A stretch of DNA of 64,000 nt from Diphasiastrum complanatum (GCA_029204225.1 CM055093.1:27193566-27257565), one strand, 5' to 3'. Shown: positions 23,173-34,284, numbered from the stretch's first letter. Numbers and translations: made by a program. Notes: a model not told the origin generated them from the letters alone.

Positions 23173-23908
23173 TGTGAAGAATTGAAAAATATTATCTATG
23201 TTAGATATAAGGGTCTTATGTTTTTTACATCAAGCATCTAGGTATAGGATGTTGATAGGAATAAATTTGGCATAGATGGCAAATTATGCATTTCCACTTG
23301 TAATGCCACTATTGAGCCAAAATAGAGTAAGAGACTAAACACTTGCTAATTAGAATGTAGACAAGTGTAAAGTTTTTGTTTGATGAATTCCAAGAGGTCC
23401 AATAGGATTTAGAGGTGGAACCTTGTGAGGTCCAATAGGAAATTGAGGTGTGCTTGAATATAGTCCAATAGAATTAAGAGGTGCATAGATCAATGATCCA
23501 ATAGGATCAAGAGGTGACAAAATATGGTCCAATCATAGTTAAGCATAGTGGTAGCTCGTGGACCTACTAGTATCATTGTACTCCTCATTTTGAAGTTAAT
23601 TGATTTGGTGATTTCATGGATTTTGTGAGTTATTGGATTTCTAGCTTTCTCTCTCTACCCAAGAGCTCATGATGTATTTTCTCTCTCTACCCGAGGAGAG
23701 CAGCTTGTTTTTACTTAGATTATTTTTTGAATACTTCCCACACGTGTGAGTGAGAGTTGGAAGTGATTGAATGCATGTAGTAGTGTGTTTTTGCCATAGG
23801 ATTCAAGATTGATCTTGAATCTCAATCTAGTCTTGATCTTGGTGCATCTACACACCTTAGGAGATCACAAGTACATTTAGTGACAATCCACACGTGTGAA
23901 ATTCAACA
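23173..23908 (+). repeat. Element B 3' LTR
   Basis: Starts TGTGAAGAATTG right after the polypurine tract, ends AATTCAACA; followed by CCTCT. CACACGTGTG at 23749-23758 and 23889-23898. Confidence 0.92.
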
Positions 23909-23925
23909 CCTCTCATCATATTTTC

Positions 23926-25009
23926 TGGTTGAAACTGGTTCAATTAAGGTCAAGTGGGAGACAATCTAGGAGAAGAGCTCGTGAGGAGCTCGAAGAATAT
24001 AATCAAGAGTGGTTTGAGAATCTATCTCCTCAACAAAGAGATAGAATCAAAAATCTTGTGTTATCTTCTTCGGATGAATCATCCGAGAGAAGATCTTAAT
24101 CCACATGGTGGAGTTATAAAAAATATGCGTGGCAATTTAGTTCATGCCCGTTTGCATGATTTAGTTGCTTTATATTTTGGTAAAGATTACATGATCAATT
24201 GGTCCTCCCAATCGCTTGAAGACAAAAATAAAATAATAGGGACTTTATATTCTAAATTCCCTCAATCCAATGCTTTTAGTAGGACTTGGGCCTTGAATAC
24301 AATGTGCCTTTGGATTCGAAACAAAAGGCAATTGACGAGAAGAGCTGTGAGGAATCCCAAGAATCCCACGAAGCCTGAATGGTGTTCCAAAAGGGATTGG
24401 AGGAAGGTGAAAGGTGAATTGTTGCAAAACAATCCCGAAAAGTATGAACAACAACGTAGGGTCACCACCGAGAAGCTCTTAAAACATGGCTAAAGTCACT
24501 TGGGATCGGGAGGAAGGGGCAATCTAGAGGCCCAATTTGTAAGTGCAATATTTTTTAGTATGATTCTATATTTGTAGTGAGATTGTTAATGTTTTTTTAT
24601 TGCTAAACTATATTGTATTGCTAAACTATGTTTTTTTGTTGAATGTAGCTTAGTGATTTTGGAAGACACATGACCACCGTAGAGTACAAACAAGGTTATG
24701 ATCATGGATATGTTGGCCTTAAGACTTTTATGGAATCCCATGGATTGTTTCCAATCGTAAATTCTTAGCCTTTATTGTTTTGTGATTGTTTACTTTGTGG
24801 TTTACAAGTAAGTTCAATCTCAATTTAATTAAATATTTGATTCTATTTTGTAGAGAGGCTCTACAACTTTCAAGTGTTCATGATTTGTAAGAAAATGTGA
24901 AAAATGTGGAAGAGAACATGAATGAGAGCGAAAGGGAGTTTGAAGATGTGGACGCCAACGTACACCTACAAGATGAAGGAGACGAGGAGGGAGGAAGTGA
25001 TGATGAGTA
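23926..25009 (+). pseudogene. CACTA-associated gene, copy 4 (PTTA/transposase_24-like)
   Basis: Begins with a charged segment (SRRRAREELEEYNQEWFENL) and a Ser/Glu patch that runs to a stop at 24099. It continues in another frame with HGGVIKNMRGNLVHARLHDL, WSSQSLEDKNKIIGTLYSKF, WALNTMCLWIRNKR and WCSKRDWRKVKGELLQNN. One stop (about 24492) precedes SHLGSGGRGNLEAQF, which ends at a GTAAGT donor at about 24541, exactly the exon end seen in copies 1 and 2. After an intron, FGRHMTTVEYKQGYDHG (about 24660-24770) and a final acidic exon ending GDEEGGSDDE with stop at 25007-25009 complete the gene. Same architecture as copy 2, independently decayed. Element B sits directly upstream and may have separated it from its promoter. 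Confidence 0.5.
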
Positions 25010-25800
25010 GAGATTTTTAAATTAAATGTAAGGCCTTGTAGAAGGCAATGTAGGAAGAGAGAATTTATTCTCTCATCAATGTACTCTTTTTTAAATCAAT
25101 CAATGTAATGTTTTGGCATCACATCATTCTTGCAAAAATTTTGAATGCATATATTTTTTATTCATGAATGCAAATGTATAGTCTATTGAATGCACATCTA
25201 TTGATTGCAAATGTATCTATTGATGTATTCAATTCAATGTATAGTCTATTTAATGCACATCTATACAATGCAAATGTATCTATTGATGAATTCAATGCAA
25301 TGTATCTATTAGCACATGATTTGCATGCTAGAATGCACAATAGAAAGTAATGGAAAGCACAATGGAAAGTAATGAAAACCACAATATAATGCATAACTAG
25401 ATAACACATTAAGTTATCAACTAAGTATCAAATGAATCAAAATAAATGTGAAGTTACCTTTACTATTGTATCTCCATTGTTTTGCAATCTTTGCTTTTCC
25501 TTTTGCATGCACTTGATCTTTAAATCCTTTGCAATGAAAGCTCTTTTTTCATTTTTCATACCCAAACCTACATCACAAACAAAAAAGATCTTAAAACTTA
25601 TGATCACAAAACACATACTATTAACATCCATCAATGAACTAAAAATCCTAAACACTATCAATCTTCTCACTCACATTCATCATCATCTCATTCTCACTCC
25701 CATCTATACTCTCTTTTTCTCTCTCTCAGACAACACAAAAAAAGGAAGTCACCTCTAGTATAGGAGCAAACCACATTTTGGTTCATGCCAAATGTTTTTT
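25010..25800. other. AT-rich spacer with a short tandem repeat
   Basis: No gene. About 25165-25310 contains two to three copies of a roughly 85-bp unit with AATGCAAATGTATCTATTGATG and TATAGTCTATT variants (motifs shortened). TC-rich and AC-rich patches follow. Confidence 0.45.
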
Positions 25801-25814
25801 TTTGGGTCAAAAAA

Positions 25815-26240
25815 TTTTGCGTGGATTATTTACTCGTGGATACTCCACGCAAAATCCAAAAACTTATCTGCGTGGATACCGCGTGAATATAATTTTTTTT
25901 TATCCACGCGGTATCCACGACCTCAACTCTCTAGATTTCACGTGGATTATCCACGCGGCATCCACGTAGTATCCACGTGAAAGCCGAGCCTTTTTTATTT
26001 AAATTTTACTATGGTGTGGATAATCCACGTGAAATTAGAATTCCTATTTTTGGTTCCGGGTGTAGGAGGTTTGCCCGGCTGCCGGTAGTCGAACTTGGCA
26101 TGGATAGTTCATGCATTTTAAATTTCACGACATCCAGTCGATCTGCCCTCACGGTATATCCATGCCTATCCACGGCTATATTCACATGAAATTTTTTTTG
26201 CCCGCGTGTCCTCCTTTGTATTGTGCGTGGATATTTGTGT
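25815..26240. repeat. Cluster of direct and inverted CGTGGATA motifs
   Basis: The word CGTGGATA/TATCCACG or one-base variants appears about a dozen times in both orientations, for example GCGTGGATACCGCGTG, TATCCACGCGGTATCCACG and CACGTGGATTATCCACG. Several adjacent pairs form perfect or near-perfect palindromes, so the DNA could fold back. It is not explained by any ORF. Confidence 0.65.
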
Positions 26241-26460
26241 GGATATTTGCTACATGTGTTCTTGTGTTCCGATACTTTCTCCAATGAAAGTTGCAACTTA
26301 GAATCATGCAACAACTTTTTTCTTTCGTATGGATCCAATAGCTCATAGTTTTCATGCTTACTCAAATCAACGTAAGCAACATAGTTACTTTGCACATTGA
26401 ACTTGTTCTGAAAAGTGGCAAAGGCGAGAATTCCTTTTTGATGTACAGTTAGTCTAGACC
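26240..26460 (-). other. Possible coding fragment of unknown family
   Basis: Minus strand reads RLTVHQKGILAFATFQNKF, then YVAYVDLSKHENYELLDPY and KLLHDSKLQLSLEK in one frame. The wording is protein-like, but neither ends nor family are recognised. Confidence 0.25.
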
Positions 26461-26599
26461 ATAAAGTATTTATGTTAGAAAAAGTCCAAGGGTTCTCCCA
26501 TTGTTCTTTTGTGTAACCAAAAATTTAGGTTAAAAAAGGTAATCCATTCTCCATTGGAGTTCTGGACTACAAAAAGGTGGAATAAAAAATGTTGGTTTT

Positions 26600-28320
26600 T
26601 TATGAAATGTCTAAAATTATGACCTTAGTAGTGAGTAGACAATCTTGTTTTTCTTTACCACTGTTCCGCTTGGTGACACGTGAGACGTTAAGCGTCATTC
26701 TATACCAAGTGGAACCAAGCGGAACCTCTACAACATCCTTGGTTTCAGTCTGTGTTTCTTGATTTCTCAGGATCTGCCTGCAGATGGTATCCGTTTTGAT
26801 GGCCTTTTCTAACATTACTGGTGCTGGGTCATCTATCTGCGTCTCATGATCTTGTCCTTGCGCTGGTTCTTCCGCATCAGAAATCTGCATTTGGCCTGAT
26901 TGGAATTTGGCCTCTTCTAATTCTTCCTTCAGTTTCTCATAAGCAATCATCTACGGCTGTAGATACTGCATCTGGAAGGTCTGGATCATCCTCTCTTGGA
27001 TTCTCTTCCATGCTACCGGATCGATTCGGTACCTGCCATGAGATACGCAGGCTCCTGCCTTCCTTTCGCTTCTTCAAACTCTGTATCTTTTCTGCTCAGT
27101 TCCGTATTAGCTGCTTCAAGCTCCTCATTTCTATAGGCCAACTCAGCATTTGTTTCGCGCAGCTCTGTATCTTTTTGGGTGAGGTCTGTTCGGACTCTTT
27201 CATACTTGGACCCCAGCTTCCTGAATACCTTCTCCAAGCTAGCAAGATGCTGAATAGCTTTCCGAGTATCTGGCAATAGTGTTCCAAAAACCTTTTGATA
27301 TAACTCGGCATCAAGGATTGGTTTCTCGACGTTGCTTTCGCTACCCTGCTGGTCATCAGAAAGCTATTTTCCTCCTTGTGGTTCTAGCTCTTGTGGTATT
27401 TCAGCCTGATTATGCTCCTGATCAGTAGTGTCCTCCGTCTCCTCTTCTGTATTACTATTGCCTTCTTTGTTGGACAATGGTGTGTACTGGGATGATGGCG
27501 AAGTCATCCTCACCTTGCTCCCTTGACTTGATGATGATGATGATGATGTGGTTGCTACGGTGGTTGTCTTTGATGTCTACATTTGGGATTTCACCTCAAT
27601 TGATGGGGCTAGCTCTAGTAGTACTGGTGCAATCCTGATATCCTCCTGCATTGTCAGCACACCAGCATGCATACATAAAATGCCCATCTGCTGACCCAGC
27701 TTGGAGAATTGATTAACTTTTATTAATTTACAAAATTGCTTGAAAGCAATATGTCTGAAGGCAATCTGTTTTCCATTTAAAGCTCTCAGCATGTATCCCA
27801 TATTGGTATTTGAAATTGTGTACTCTTGTTCCGATAAGAAGATAGAAGCAAGAGCAAATCGAACGAAGCTCTTGAGATTGGGGTCTCTTATGTAAGAGAG
27901 TTTGTATCCTCGTTTCTCAAGATAAGTCTCTTCTTGAAAAACTCCGCTCTCTGCAATGAAATCTGGTTTAGTAACTGGCATACTGCTGTCCATAGGCAAT
28001 CCTAAGGCACGACCTCTGTGATAACAATCTCTTGATTGCGGCCGGTTGTGGAAATATGTCCTTCTTTTGTTTCGCCCAAATTTCGGATCAGCTCATAACA
28101 TAAATCAGTAAGAATTACTGATGGATTGAATTGAAGAAGACCTTCAATTCGCGCTCGAACAGCTAGTGGTTGTAATACTGGTATCACTAGCTTTGGGTGC
28201 ATTTTGAATACAATCGCCATAGTGCTTGCAGATGTAAACGAGTGATGGCAGGCAAGAGCTTGATCGCAACAATTCGCAATTTGGAGAGCAATAGTGATGG
28301 AAAGTGGTAGCAACTACAAC
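26600..28320 (-). pseudogene. Long unknown ORF downstream of a gypsy integrase, with coiled coil
   Basis: Minus strand. A first block (28313-28002) includes ASTMAIVFKMHPKLVIPVL and LCYELIRNLGETKEGH and ends VVP then stop. After a frame change at about 28000, a second block includes EETYLEKRGYKLSYIRDPN, SFVRFALASIFLSEQEY and MGYMLRALNGKQIAFR and reaches a TAG at about 27577. The same frame continues through a Ser-rich and acidic linker, another TAG (about 27366), then a strongly heptad-like segment with VRTDLTQKDTELRETNAEL and NEELEAANTELSRKDTEF (about 27200-27070). A last block (26950-26600) reads AYEKLKEELEEAKFQSGQM. A possible splice acceptor (TTGTAG) precedes the first block. It lies about 0.5 kb downstream of a Ty3/gypsy integrase tail on the same strand, the position of env-like or extra ORFs in some plant gypsy elements. 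No membrane segment is evident; function unknown. Confidence 0.5.
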
Positions 28321-28818
28321 TGAAGTGTTTGAGGTTTTAGGCGTATTGATGGTATTTCGACGGATTAGACTAATATTAAATGGAAGCGTGTCCTTCGTTT
28401 TGAAGGTACATATTCAATAATAAAGTGTCTAGTCCTAAAAACAATAATAAATAAATAAATAGATAAATAAATAAACAAAATACACGAATGCTTCGCTTGG
28501 TAAATCAAAGCGAAAATTATTATGCGAAAAATGCGAAGGTGTCGGAAGGTAGAAAATCCCAAAAAATGCGAAGGTAAGTGTCGCAATTTCCATATTTTTA
28601 AAATGGTAAATTCCAATGTAGTGTCAAGTTTTTTACAAAGTATAAAATGTAGCGAAGGTCTCGGGTTTTTTGCAATACAAACAATGCAGCATGCGTCAGC
28701 ATTTTTGCTAAAATGTAAACTAGTTTCGACATTTTCGCTAACACTTTGGTAAAAACAAAAAAACAAAAAAAATAATTGGACAAAAAATGACGGCCTTAAA
28801 AAATTGATGTATCGGACA
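28320..28818. other. AT-rich interval between integrase tail and unknown ORF
   Basis: Rich in GCGAA/TTCGC words and an AATAAATAAATA run at about 28445-28480. No gene. May be an untranslated spacer of the same gypsy element. Confidence 0.3.
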
Positions 28819-29316
28819 TTAGTCATAGTAGCGCTTCACCCTTGAACCATTTACTCGAGTGTCAAATAAATGTCCTTGAAGATCAGCTAACTGAAGTGAT
28901 CCATTATTAAAAACTTCTATAACTTTATACGGTCCCATCCATCTGGTATGTAATTTTCCAAGAAACAACATGTGTCTGTTATCATATAGCAGCACGTAGT
29001 CCCCTTTTTTAATTTTTATTTTCTTGATGGATCGATCAAAAATTTCTTTTCTTTTATTCAGAACTCGTTCAGTCTCGATTAATGAAAGACGACGATCCTC
29101 TTCCAGTTGCCTCAAAGAAATCATCCGATCCTGGAGACTATCATGTTCATCCATTCGCTCTTTATTACTAATGCGAAACGTTGGAACTTCGAATTCTATT
29201 GGTAGTATGGGATGCATTCCATACACAAGATAGTATGGAGTCTGCCTAGTTGTAATCTTTTCAGCAGTTCTATATGCCCATAAGACAGATGATAACTTCT
29301 GATCTAATGACCTCAT
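28819..29316 (-). pseudogene. Ty3/gypsy integrase C-terminal fragment
   Basis: A 165-codon minus-strand frame reads LSSVLWAYRTAEKITTRQTP, YYLVYGMHPILPIEFEVP, KKGDYVLLYDNRHMLFLGKL and RWMGPYKVIEVFNNGSLQL. Together these are the end of the catalytic core and the GPY/F module typical of plant gypsy integrases. The catalytic core upstream is missing: similarity stops at about 29320. Normal stop context (YYD, then stop) at the end suggests the natural C-terminus of pol. Confidence 0.8.
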
Positions 29317-29319
29317 CTA

Positions 29320-29575
29320 TGAAGTGAGAACCATCTGAGTCATTCGGGTTGGATCTGAGCTTAATCTCACAAGATTCTTGGCAAGAAATTTCTTTGAGAT
29401 CCCTCGAACAATTTCTATCCTAGAATCCCTGAGATTCCGTTAGATCCTAACTAGGCTTCAGAGTCAACTTTAGCAAGGAATTTCGATATTCTACATATGT
29501 AGTCAGAAGTCACTACATACTACCTTTGCATGAATCTACATGGAGGCCAAACAGCAGTTTCAAGAGGTTCAATTT
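29320..29575. other. Spacer sharing a repeat with 62.7-62.9 kb
   Basis: No gene. About 29490-29560 contains TACATATGTAG, AAGTCACTA and TTTGCAT followed by AATCTACATGGA, in the same order as about 62770-62840, so both derive from one dispersed repeat. Confidence 0.4.
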
Positions 29576-30051
29576 TTTAGTGCTTGAGGAGTGACAATGG
29601 TAAAGAGTACATATCTACCAAGATCAAGCCATTTTGTGAAGAGCATGGGATCAAGAGAGAGTACATAAGCCTAAGGACACCACAACAAAATGGAGTGGCC
29701 GAGAGGAAGAATAGAACTTTATGTGAAGGTGCAAAATCCATGAGGTTAGGTGCTAATCTTCCTGAATCCTTTTGGGATCAAACTTTGTTGTGTGCTAATT
29801 TTCTATGCAATAGATGGCCAAGTGTGGTATTGGCTGGAAAAACTCCTTTTGAATTATTGTTTGGTAGGAGGCCAAGTGTCAAGTTCTTCAAAACTTTTGG
29901 TTGTATTTGCTATATCAACATCACTCTTGATGATAGAACCAAGGAGGATCCTTTTTCAAATAAAGACGTGTTTGTTCGCTATAGTGAGGTAAGCAAGGAC
30001 TACAAGATTTACATTCCTTCAACCAATAAATCGATTATTGGAAGAGATGTC
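29576..30051 (+). pseudogene. Copia integrase fragment (second half)
   Basis: Reads RSDNGKEYISTKIKPF, then TPQQNGVAERKNRTL and SFWDQTLLCANFLCNRW and ends at IPSTNKSIIGRDV. This is the second catalytic Asp to the end of integrase; the conserved GGEY is GKEY here. Wording is closest to element A in this window. Both ends are abrupt, no LTR is attached, and an unrelated minus-strand frame starts at the right edge. Confidence 0.8.
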
Positions 30052-30327
30052 AGTAGAAGACGGTAGTATAGGTGTGTCTTCTTCGATGGTCTCGATGAGG
30101 CATCTATTGGAGTCAACACAGTCCATTGTGGCCAATACATGACCCCAATTGATGATATCGGTTGAGCGTGTATAGTGTCCTTTCGGCATGATTGGAACAC
30201 TATCAGCTGCATCGTATGTTGTGGATGACCAATCATCATAAACCTTGGTTGGCTTCACGTGGCCTGTGGAGTCTACAAATGAGAATAGCTTCCAAGAGTT
30301 TGATGCATTCTTGAGCTCCTTGATCAT
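30043..30327 (-). other. Unidentified open frame
   Basis: Minus strand ATG near 30327: MIKELKNASNSWKLFSFVD, then KVYDDWSSTTYDAADSVP and INWGHVLATMDCVDSNRC, running into the copia fragment at about 30050. Composition looks coding, but no family was recognised; it is probably an exon remnant cut at the copia junction. Confidence 0.3.
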
Positions 30328-30358
30328 TCTTGTTTTTTGAGTGATGCATTAATGATCT

Positions 30359-30937
30359 TGCCCTTCCTCCGGGACCATTTGGTCCGTGGCACCAGCGGTA
30401 TGCTGTCGGGACCATTTGGTCCAAGAACTGGTTGTCTCCATATCTGTCACGACTTGTGGTTCTGAGTGTTCCATGCATGAACGTGAACGGGTTAAGCTCT
30501 TGGGGAACGGGCTCTAACCTGTCGGCTGAGTTGGATGGCTTGCTTGGGTGGAAGTTACATGTTTACGGCTGTCCAGTCTGGCGTGGCACCAGGTTGGCTT
30601 CCAGCACTCATGACGAAGCTTTTAGTTGGTTAAGTCTGATGTAAGTCAGACCACTTGCTTGAAATGGATGTTACTCGTTTGTAACAAAGCTTCGAGTTGA
30701 TCAAATTTGATGTATGTCAGGCGACTTGCTTGGAGGGAAGTCACCCACATCGGGACCCCCGATCTGGCATGGCGCCAGGTTGGATCTCAATGTTGGTTTT
30801 CGGAACTTCAAGTTGGTTAAGTCTGATCGTTGTTGGTGAGTTGGCTGCTTGTATGTCAAGTGGGTTTGGATGGCAAGAGTTGAAGGCTGGAAAGCTAAGT
30901 CGTGGTTCTCGGCTCCCTTTGGGATGCCTGCTCTACA
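30359..30937 (+). repeat. LARD-like element, 5' LTR
   Basis: Ends CTCTACA. Begins near TGCCCTTCCTCC. Contains two copies of the palindrome GGACCATTTGGTCC near 30371 and 30409. Confidence 0.55.
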
Positions 30938-30939
30938 TG

Positions 30940-30952
30940 TGGTATCAGAGCC
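30940..30952 (+). other. Primer-binding site of the LARD-like element
   Basis: TGGTATCAGAGCC two bases after the LTR end CTACA. Confidence 0.7.
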
Positions 30953-31019
30953 AACTGGCCGGTCAGCTATGCGGATCTCACAGAAATGGCCACGATTTGG
31001 GGTTCATCAAGACAACTGT

Positions 31020-31830
31020 CGTGCAAGGTCCCGCCCATAGTGTAAGCACGGGTGCGTCCATGGTCGGGGTGGTCAGCAGAACGGGGGCTTGATGAGTCAA
31101 GGTGCTGCCCTTGAGGTGTAAGCACGGTCAGTTTACATGGTTCGGGCCTAGCGCCATCTGCACGTAGGACATATGAGGCAGTGTGCTGCCATTAGGTTGG
31201 TGTAAGCACTGTTTGTGCCTTGTGGGGTGCGGGGTGACATATTCACGATAGCCACCGTTCGTTTAGCTATAAGGGCTATCGACCAAATTTGGTGGGGGCG
31301 TTACTGAGGCAATGTGCTGCCTAACGGTGAAAGCACGGGTGCATCCACGATTTGGGTGGTATGTTGCCGATCATATAGCTATAAGGGCTATCGACTAGAT
31401 TTGGTGGGGGCGTTACTGAGGCAATGTGCTGCCTAACGGTGAAAGCACGAGTGCGTCCATGCGGGTGGTATAATTTAAGGATAGTTGCCATTCGTTTAGC
31501 TATAAGGGCTATCGACCAAATTTGGTGGGGGCGTTACTGAGGCAATGTGCTGCCTAACGGTGAAAGCATGGGTGCGTCCACGATTGGGGGGTATGCTGCC
31601 GATCGTTTAACTATGAGGGCTATCGACTAGATTTGGTGGGGGCATTACTGAGGCAATGTGCTGCCTAACGGTGAAAGCACGGGTGCGTCCATGGGGGTGG
31701 TATATTCAAGGATAGCTGCCGATTGTTTAGCTATAAGGGCTATCAACCAAAAAGTGGTGGGGCGTGACTGAGGCAATGTGCTGTTTAATGGTGAAAGCAC
31801 GGATAGTTGGAGGGGTGTCCTATGTAGGCT
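31020..31830 (+). repeat. Tandem array with alternating 111/121-bp spacing
   Basis: AGCTATAAGGGCTATCGAC or a variant starts at 31265, 31377, 31498, 31609 and 31729, giving steps of 112, 121, 111 and 120 bp. Each unit also has GTTACTGAGGCAATGTGCTG, in which AGGCA and TGCCT can pair around ATGTGC, and GGTGAAAGCACGGGTGCGTC. The alternation points to a dimer unit of about 232 bp. More diverged units extend left to about 31020. Confidence 0.8.
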
Positions 31831-31899
31831 AATTCTGTGATCGATTTGTATGGGCGTGGCCAGACAAAGGTCCATTGGCAGGACCATCTCAAAGGGGGA

Positions 31900-33620
31900 C
31901 CTTGTCTTTGTTACTTGTTAGTAAACCTGCCAAAGTGTCTTACTTGTATGTATTGGTGGTGAGTCTTAGTACTTGTGCTTTGCCTGGTTTGCATGATTGC
32001 TTGTGATACAAGGAGCTGATGGCTCGAGAAGGAACCTTTCTTTTGAAGGCTGATACCATCAAACAAAGAGGACTACAGAATCTGTGGGGTGTTTGCAAAG
32101 GATGGATGGCTAGCCTGTTTTTTGGGTTAGTTTCATTTGCGACAACGCCCACTAGATGCAAGCAGAAGTCAAAAGTTGGAAAGGGCAATTTCAGGAAAGA
32201 TCTTCTATGGAGCAGTTGGTCTTCATTTTGGGACGGCCACCTTCGGAACTGAAACTCAGTGAGCATGGGTGATATCCGGTATCAGTTGGGTTTTTCCTCA
32301 AAGGGAAAAGACTAGGATCCTCAAAGGGAAAAGACTAGGATCCTCTTCAGAGATTGGCAACAAGTTGGATCGAGCCATAATCCTAGCAGATGGGAAGCAA
32401 AGTGTTGGAAAGGCTTTTTGTTCGAAGAACTCTACTCTAAGTCCGATCAGCTGATTTTATAAGTGGAGGGAAACTATCACACACACCTCTCTCTTGGCAC
32501 AAATTTTGAATGAAAGTTGATCAAAACGGGGGCAAATTCAAGGTGACCTAGCCATACTCACACGAGAAGACTGGTGAACTTTGGACCTAATAAGTTGACA
32601 AGTTTTTGTTGTGGAAAGGAAAGCTTGTTATAGGTTTTCTCTGGACCAGCAATGATGAGGAAACATATGAGTACGTTGGCTTGTGTTACGTGTAAGGCAG
32701 CCGATCAATGAAGGAACTGTGAAAGTTGAGTCTTGCATGAGAGATCTGGTATTTCGAATGGACGCTAAGGTATAGTTCAGGTTGAGATCAGACTAGTGCA
32801 AACTCTGGGAGTATGTGTCTGATTCAAAGAGAGCTACTTGAAGCCAAGCTCGATGTACACTTCTTGTTTTGACTGTGTGGCAACTGACCAGTGATGGAAT
32901 TGTGAAAGTCAAGTTTTGCGCGATGGACATGGTGTTTCAAACAAACGCGAAGAGATAGTTCGTATGCGAATCAAACAGGTGCGACCCTTTGGCTTTCCAC
33001 GAGGTCAATGGTTACATTTGGGCTGATTCAAAGAGCTACTTCAAGCAAAGTGAGAGGTGCATTTGCGGAGTACTCAATCTTTGCCTACCTTAAAGAGCCA
33101 AGATGGAAAAGTATCAAGATCAGGAGAGAAATCAAGGTGCAGAAGCAACAAGGCACAGAGTGGACCATAAAGCGGACAATCAAATGATAAATCCTTTGGC
33201 TCAGGGAGCCTTGATACCTGTGTGGAACTGATCAAATTTGGAGCTCAGGGAGCTCAACACAAAGTGCGTCAAGGACAAATCAGGAGCTTAAAGGAGTTCC
33301 AAAGTCAAAAGTTAGAAATGACAGGGGCGAACATTTCAAGGAAAGGCCTCTGTCACCAGTTAATAAGGTTCGTGGGTTTTATGAAAGCGATATCAAATTT
33401 ACGCTTTTCTCAGACAAAAAGATATTTTCAAGTTATGTAATTTTTCAATACAAAGAGTTGAGCCTCCAACTTGTGGTGTGCCAGCTTCAATGTTAATAAA
33501 AAGTGGCCAATAAATTGAGTACTGTGCCAAGTAGCTTAAATGTATAGTTATTTTAATTGGGAGACACCTTTACTTTAATCTGACATCTATTGAGAATATT
33601 AGATTTCATAAAAGTGGGGT
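31900..33620. other. Interior of the LARD-like element, no gene
   Basis: Only short frames without motifs. CCTCAAAGGGAAAAGACTAG is duplicated in tandem near 32297 and 32319. Confidence 0.35.
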
Positions 33621-33623
33621 GGA

Positions 33624-34197
33624 TGTTGTAAAGCTATCTTCATAAGCTTTACATCCGGCGCCACTGGCGCCAGCATTGTCCTTGGCGCCAGCAGCCCCCC
33701 TGCTGCTCTCGGTGCCAATGACGCCGGCGCCACTGTGGCTTGAATCCAGCAAGCGCCAAGTTCCTATGGCTGAAAATCTTTGATCGGTTCTAGCGAAGTC
33801 CAGAGAGCTCAGATCGATGTGCAATCACCTCACGCGATCTAGGCATGATTAAAGGAAGCCTGGGGATCAATAAAATCTAGAGAGAGAAAATGATTTTCTA
33901 GAAAGATAAAATTCTAGAGAGAGAAAAATGTGTTTTACCAGCCTGGGTAGAGTGCTTGGTATGAGGGGGGGGGGGTGCCGAATTCCACGAATACTATAGG
34001 GGAGTGCGGGTTGCGACTCAGGGCGAGCTCCAGCCAAGTCTCAGCCTCCCTTGCTGGAATGTTGTCATGGCTCTCGCCTTGGCATGCTAGCACCCCGGAG
34101 ACTAGCGTCGGTCACACACTTGAAATGTAATCTTCTTAGATTTATCAATAAAGTGGGATTTTCCTGAAACTGACTCTGATTACCTTCTGGGTTTCAG
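33624..34197 (+). repeat. Candidate solo or 3' LTR, unrelated to the surrounding one
   Basis: A purine-rich AAAGTGGGGTGGA is followed by TGTTGTAAAGC at 33624. The segment includes GGCGCC repeats (33655-33735), a G9 run near 33966, and AATAAA near 34147, and seems to end at GGGTTTCA. No partner copy in the window and no matching target duplication, so this is tentative. Confidence 0.3.
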
Positions 34198-34284
34198 TGT
34201 TTGGTAAAAGCGCCAGTTGTAAGGCCGCTTCAAAATTTTTAAGTTGGCACATAGCAGAGGGTCATATCCCGAAACGCCAGCAGT

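Larger units (their letters stand above)
11145..23908 (+). mobile_element. Copia element B (interrupted by element A)
   Basis: Bounded by 737- and 736-bp LTRs (11145-11881, 23173-23908) and a 5-bp target duplication CCTCT (11140-11144, 23909-23913). Primer site at 11882, polypurine tract AGGAGGAG at 23165-23172. The leader is interrupted by element A (11919-18350) 25 bp after the primer site. Gag-Pol runs 19074-23154 and is broken at several points. LTRs differ at about 15 sites by eye. The minus-strand element C is a relative: their Gag proteins are nearly identical in wording. Confidence 0.95.

Noticed and set aside
25158-25409. Cys-rich 83-codon minus-strand frame
   Set aside because: It is generated by the ATGCAAATGTATC tandem repeat and has no supporting feature.
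28440-28485. AATAAATAAATA run as a set of polyadenylation signals
   Set aside because: Low-complexity microsatellite-like stretch without a defined transcript end.
31265-31760. CRISPR-like array
   Set aside because: Units are long, contiguous and nearly identical through their whole length, with no short-repeat/unique-spacer pattern, and the DNA is eukaryotic.
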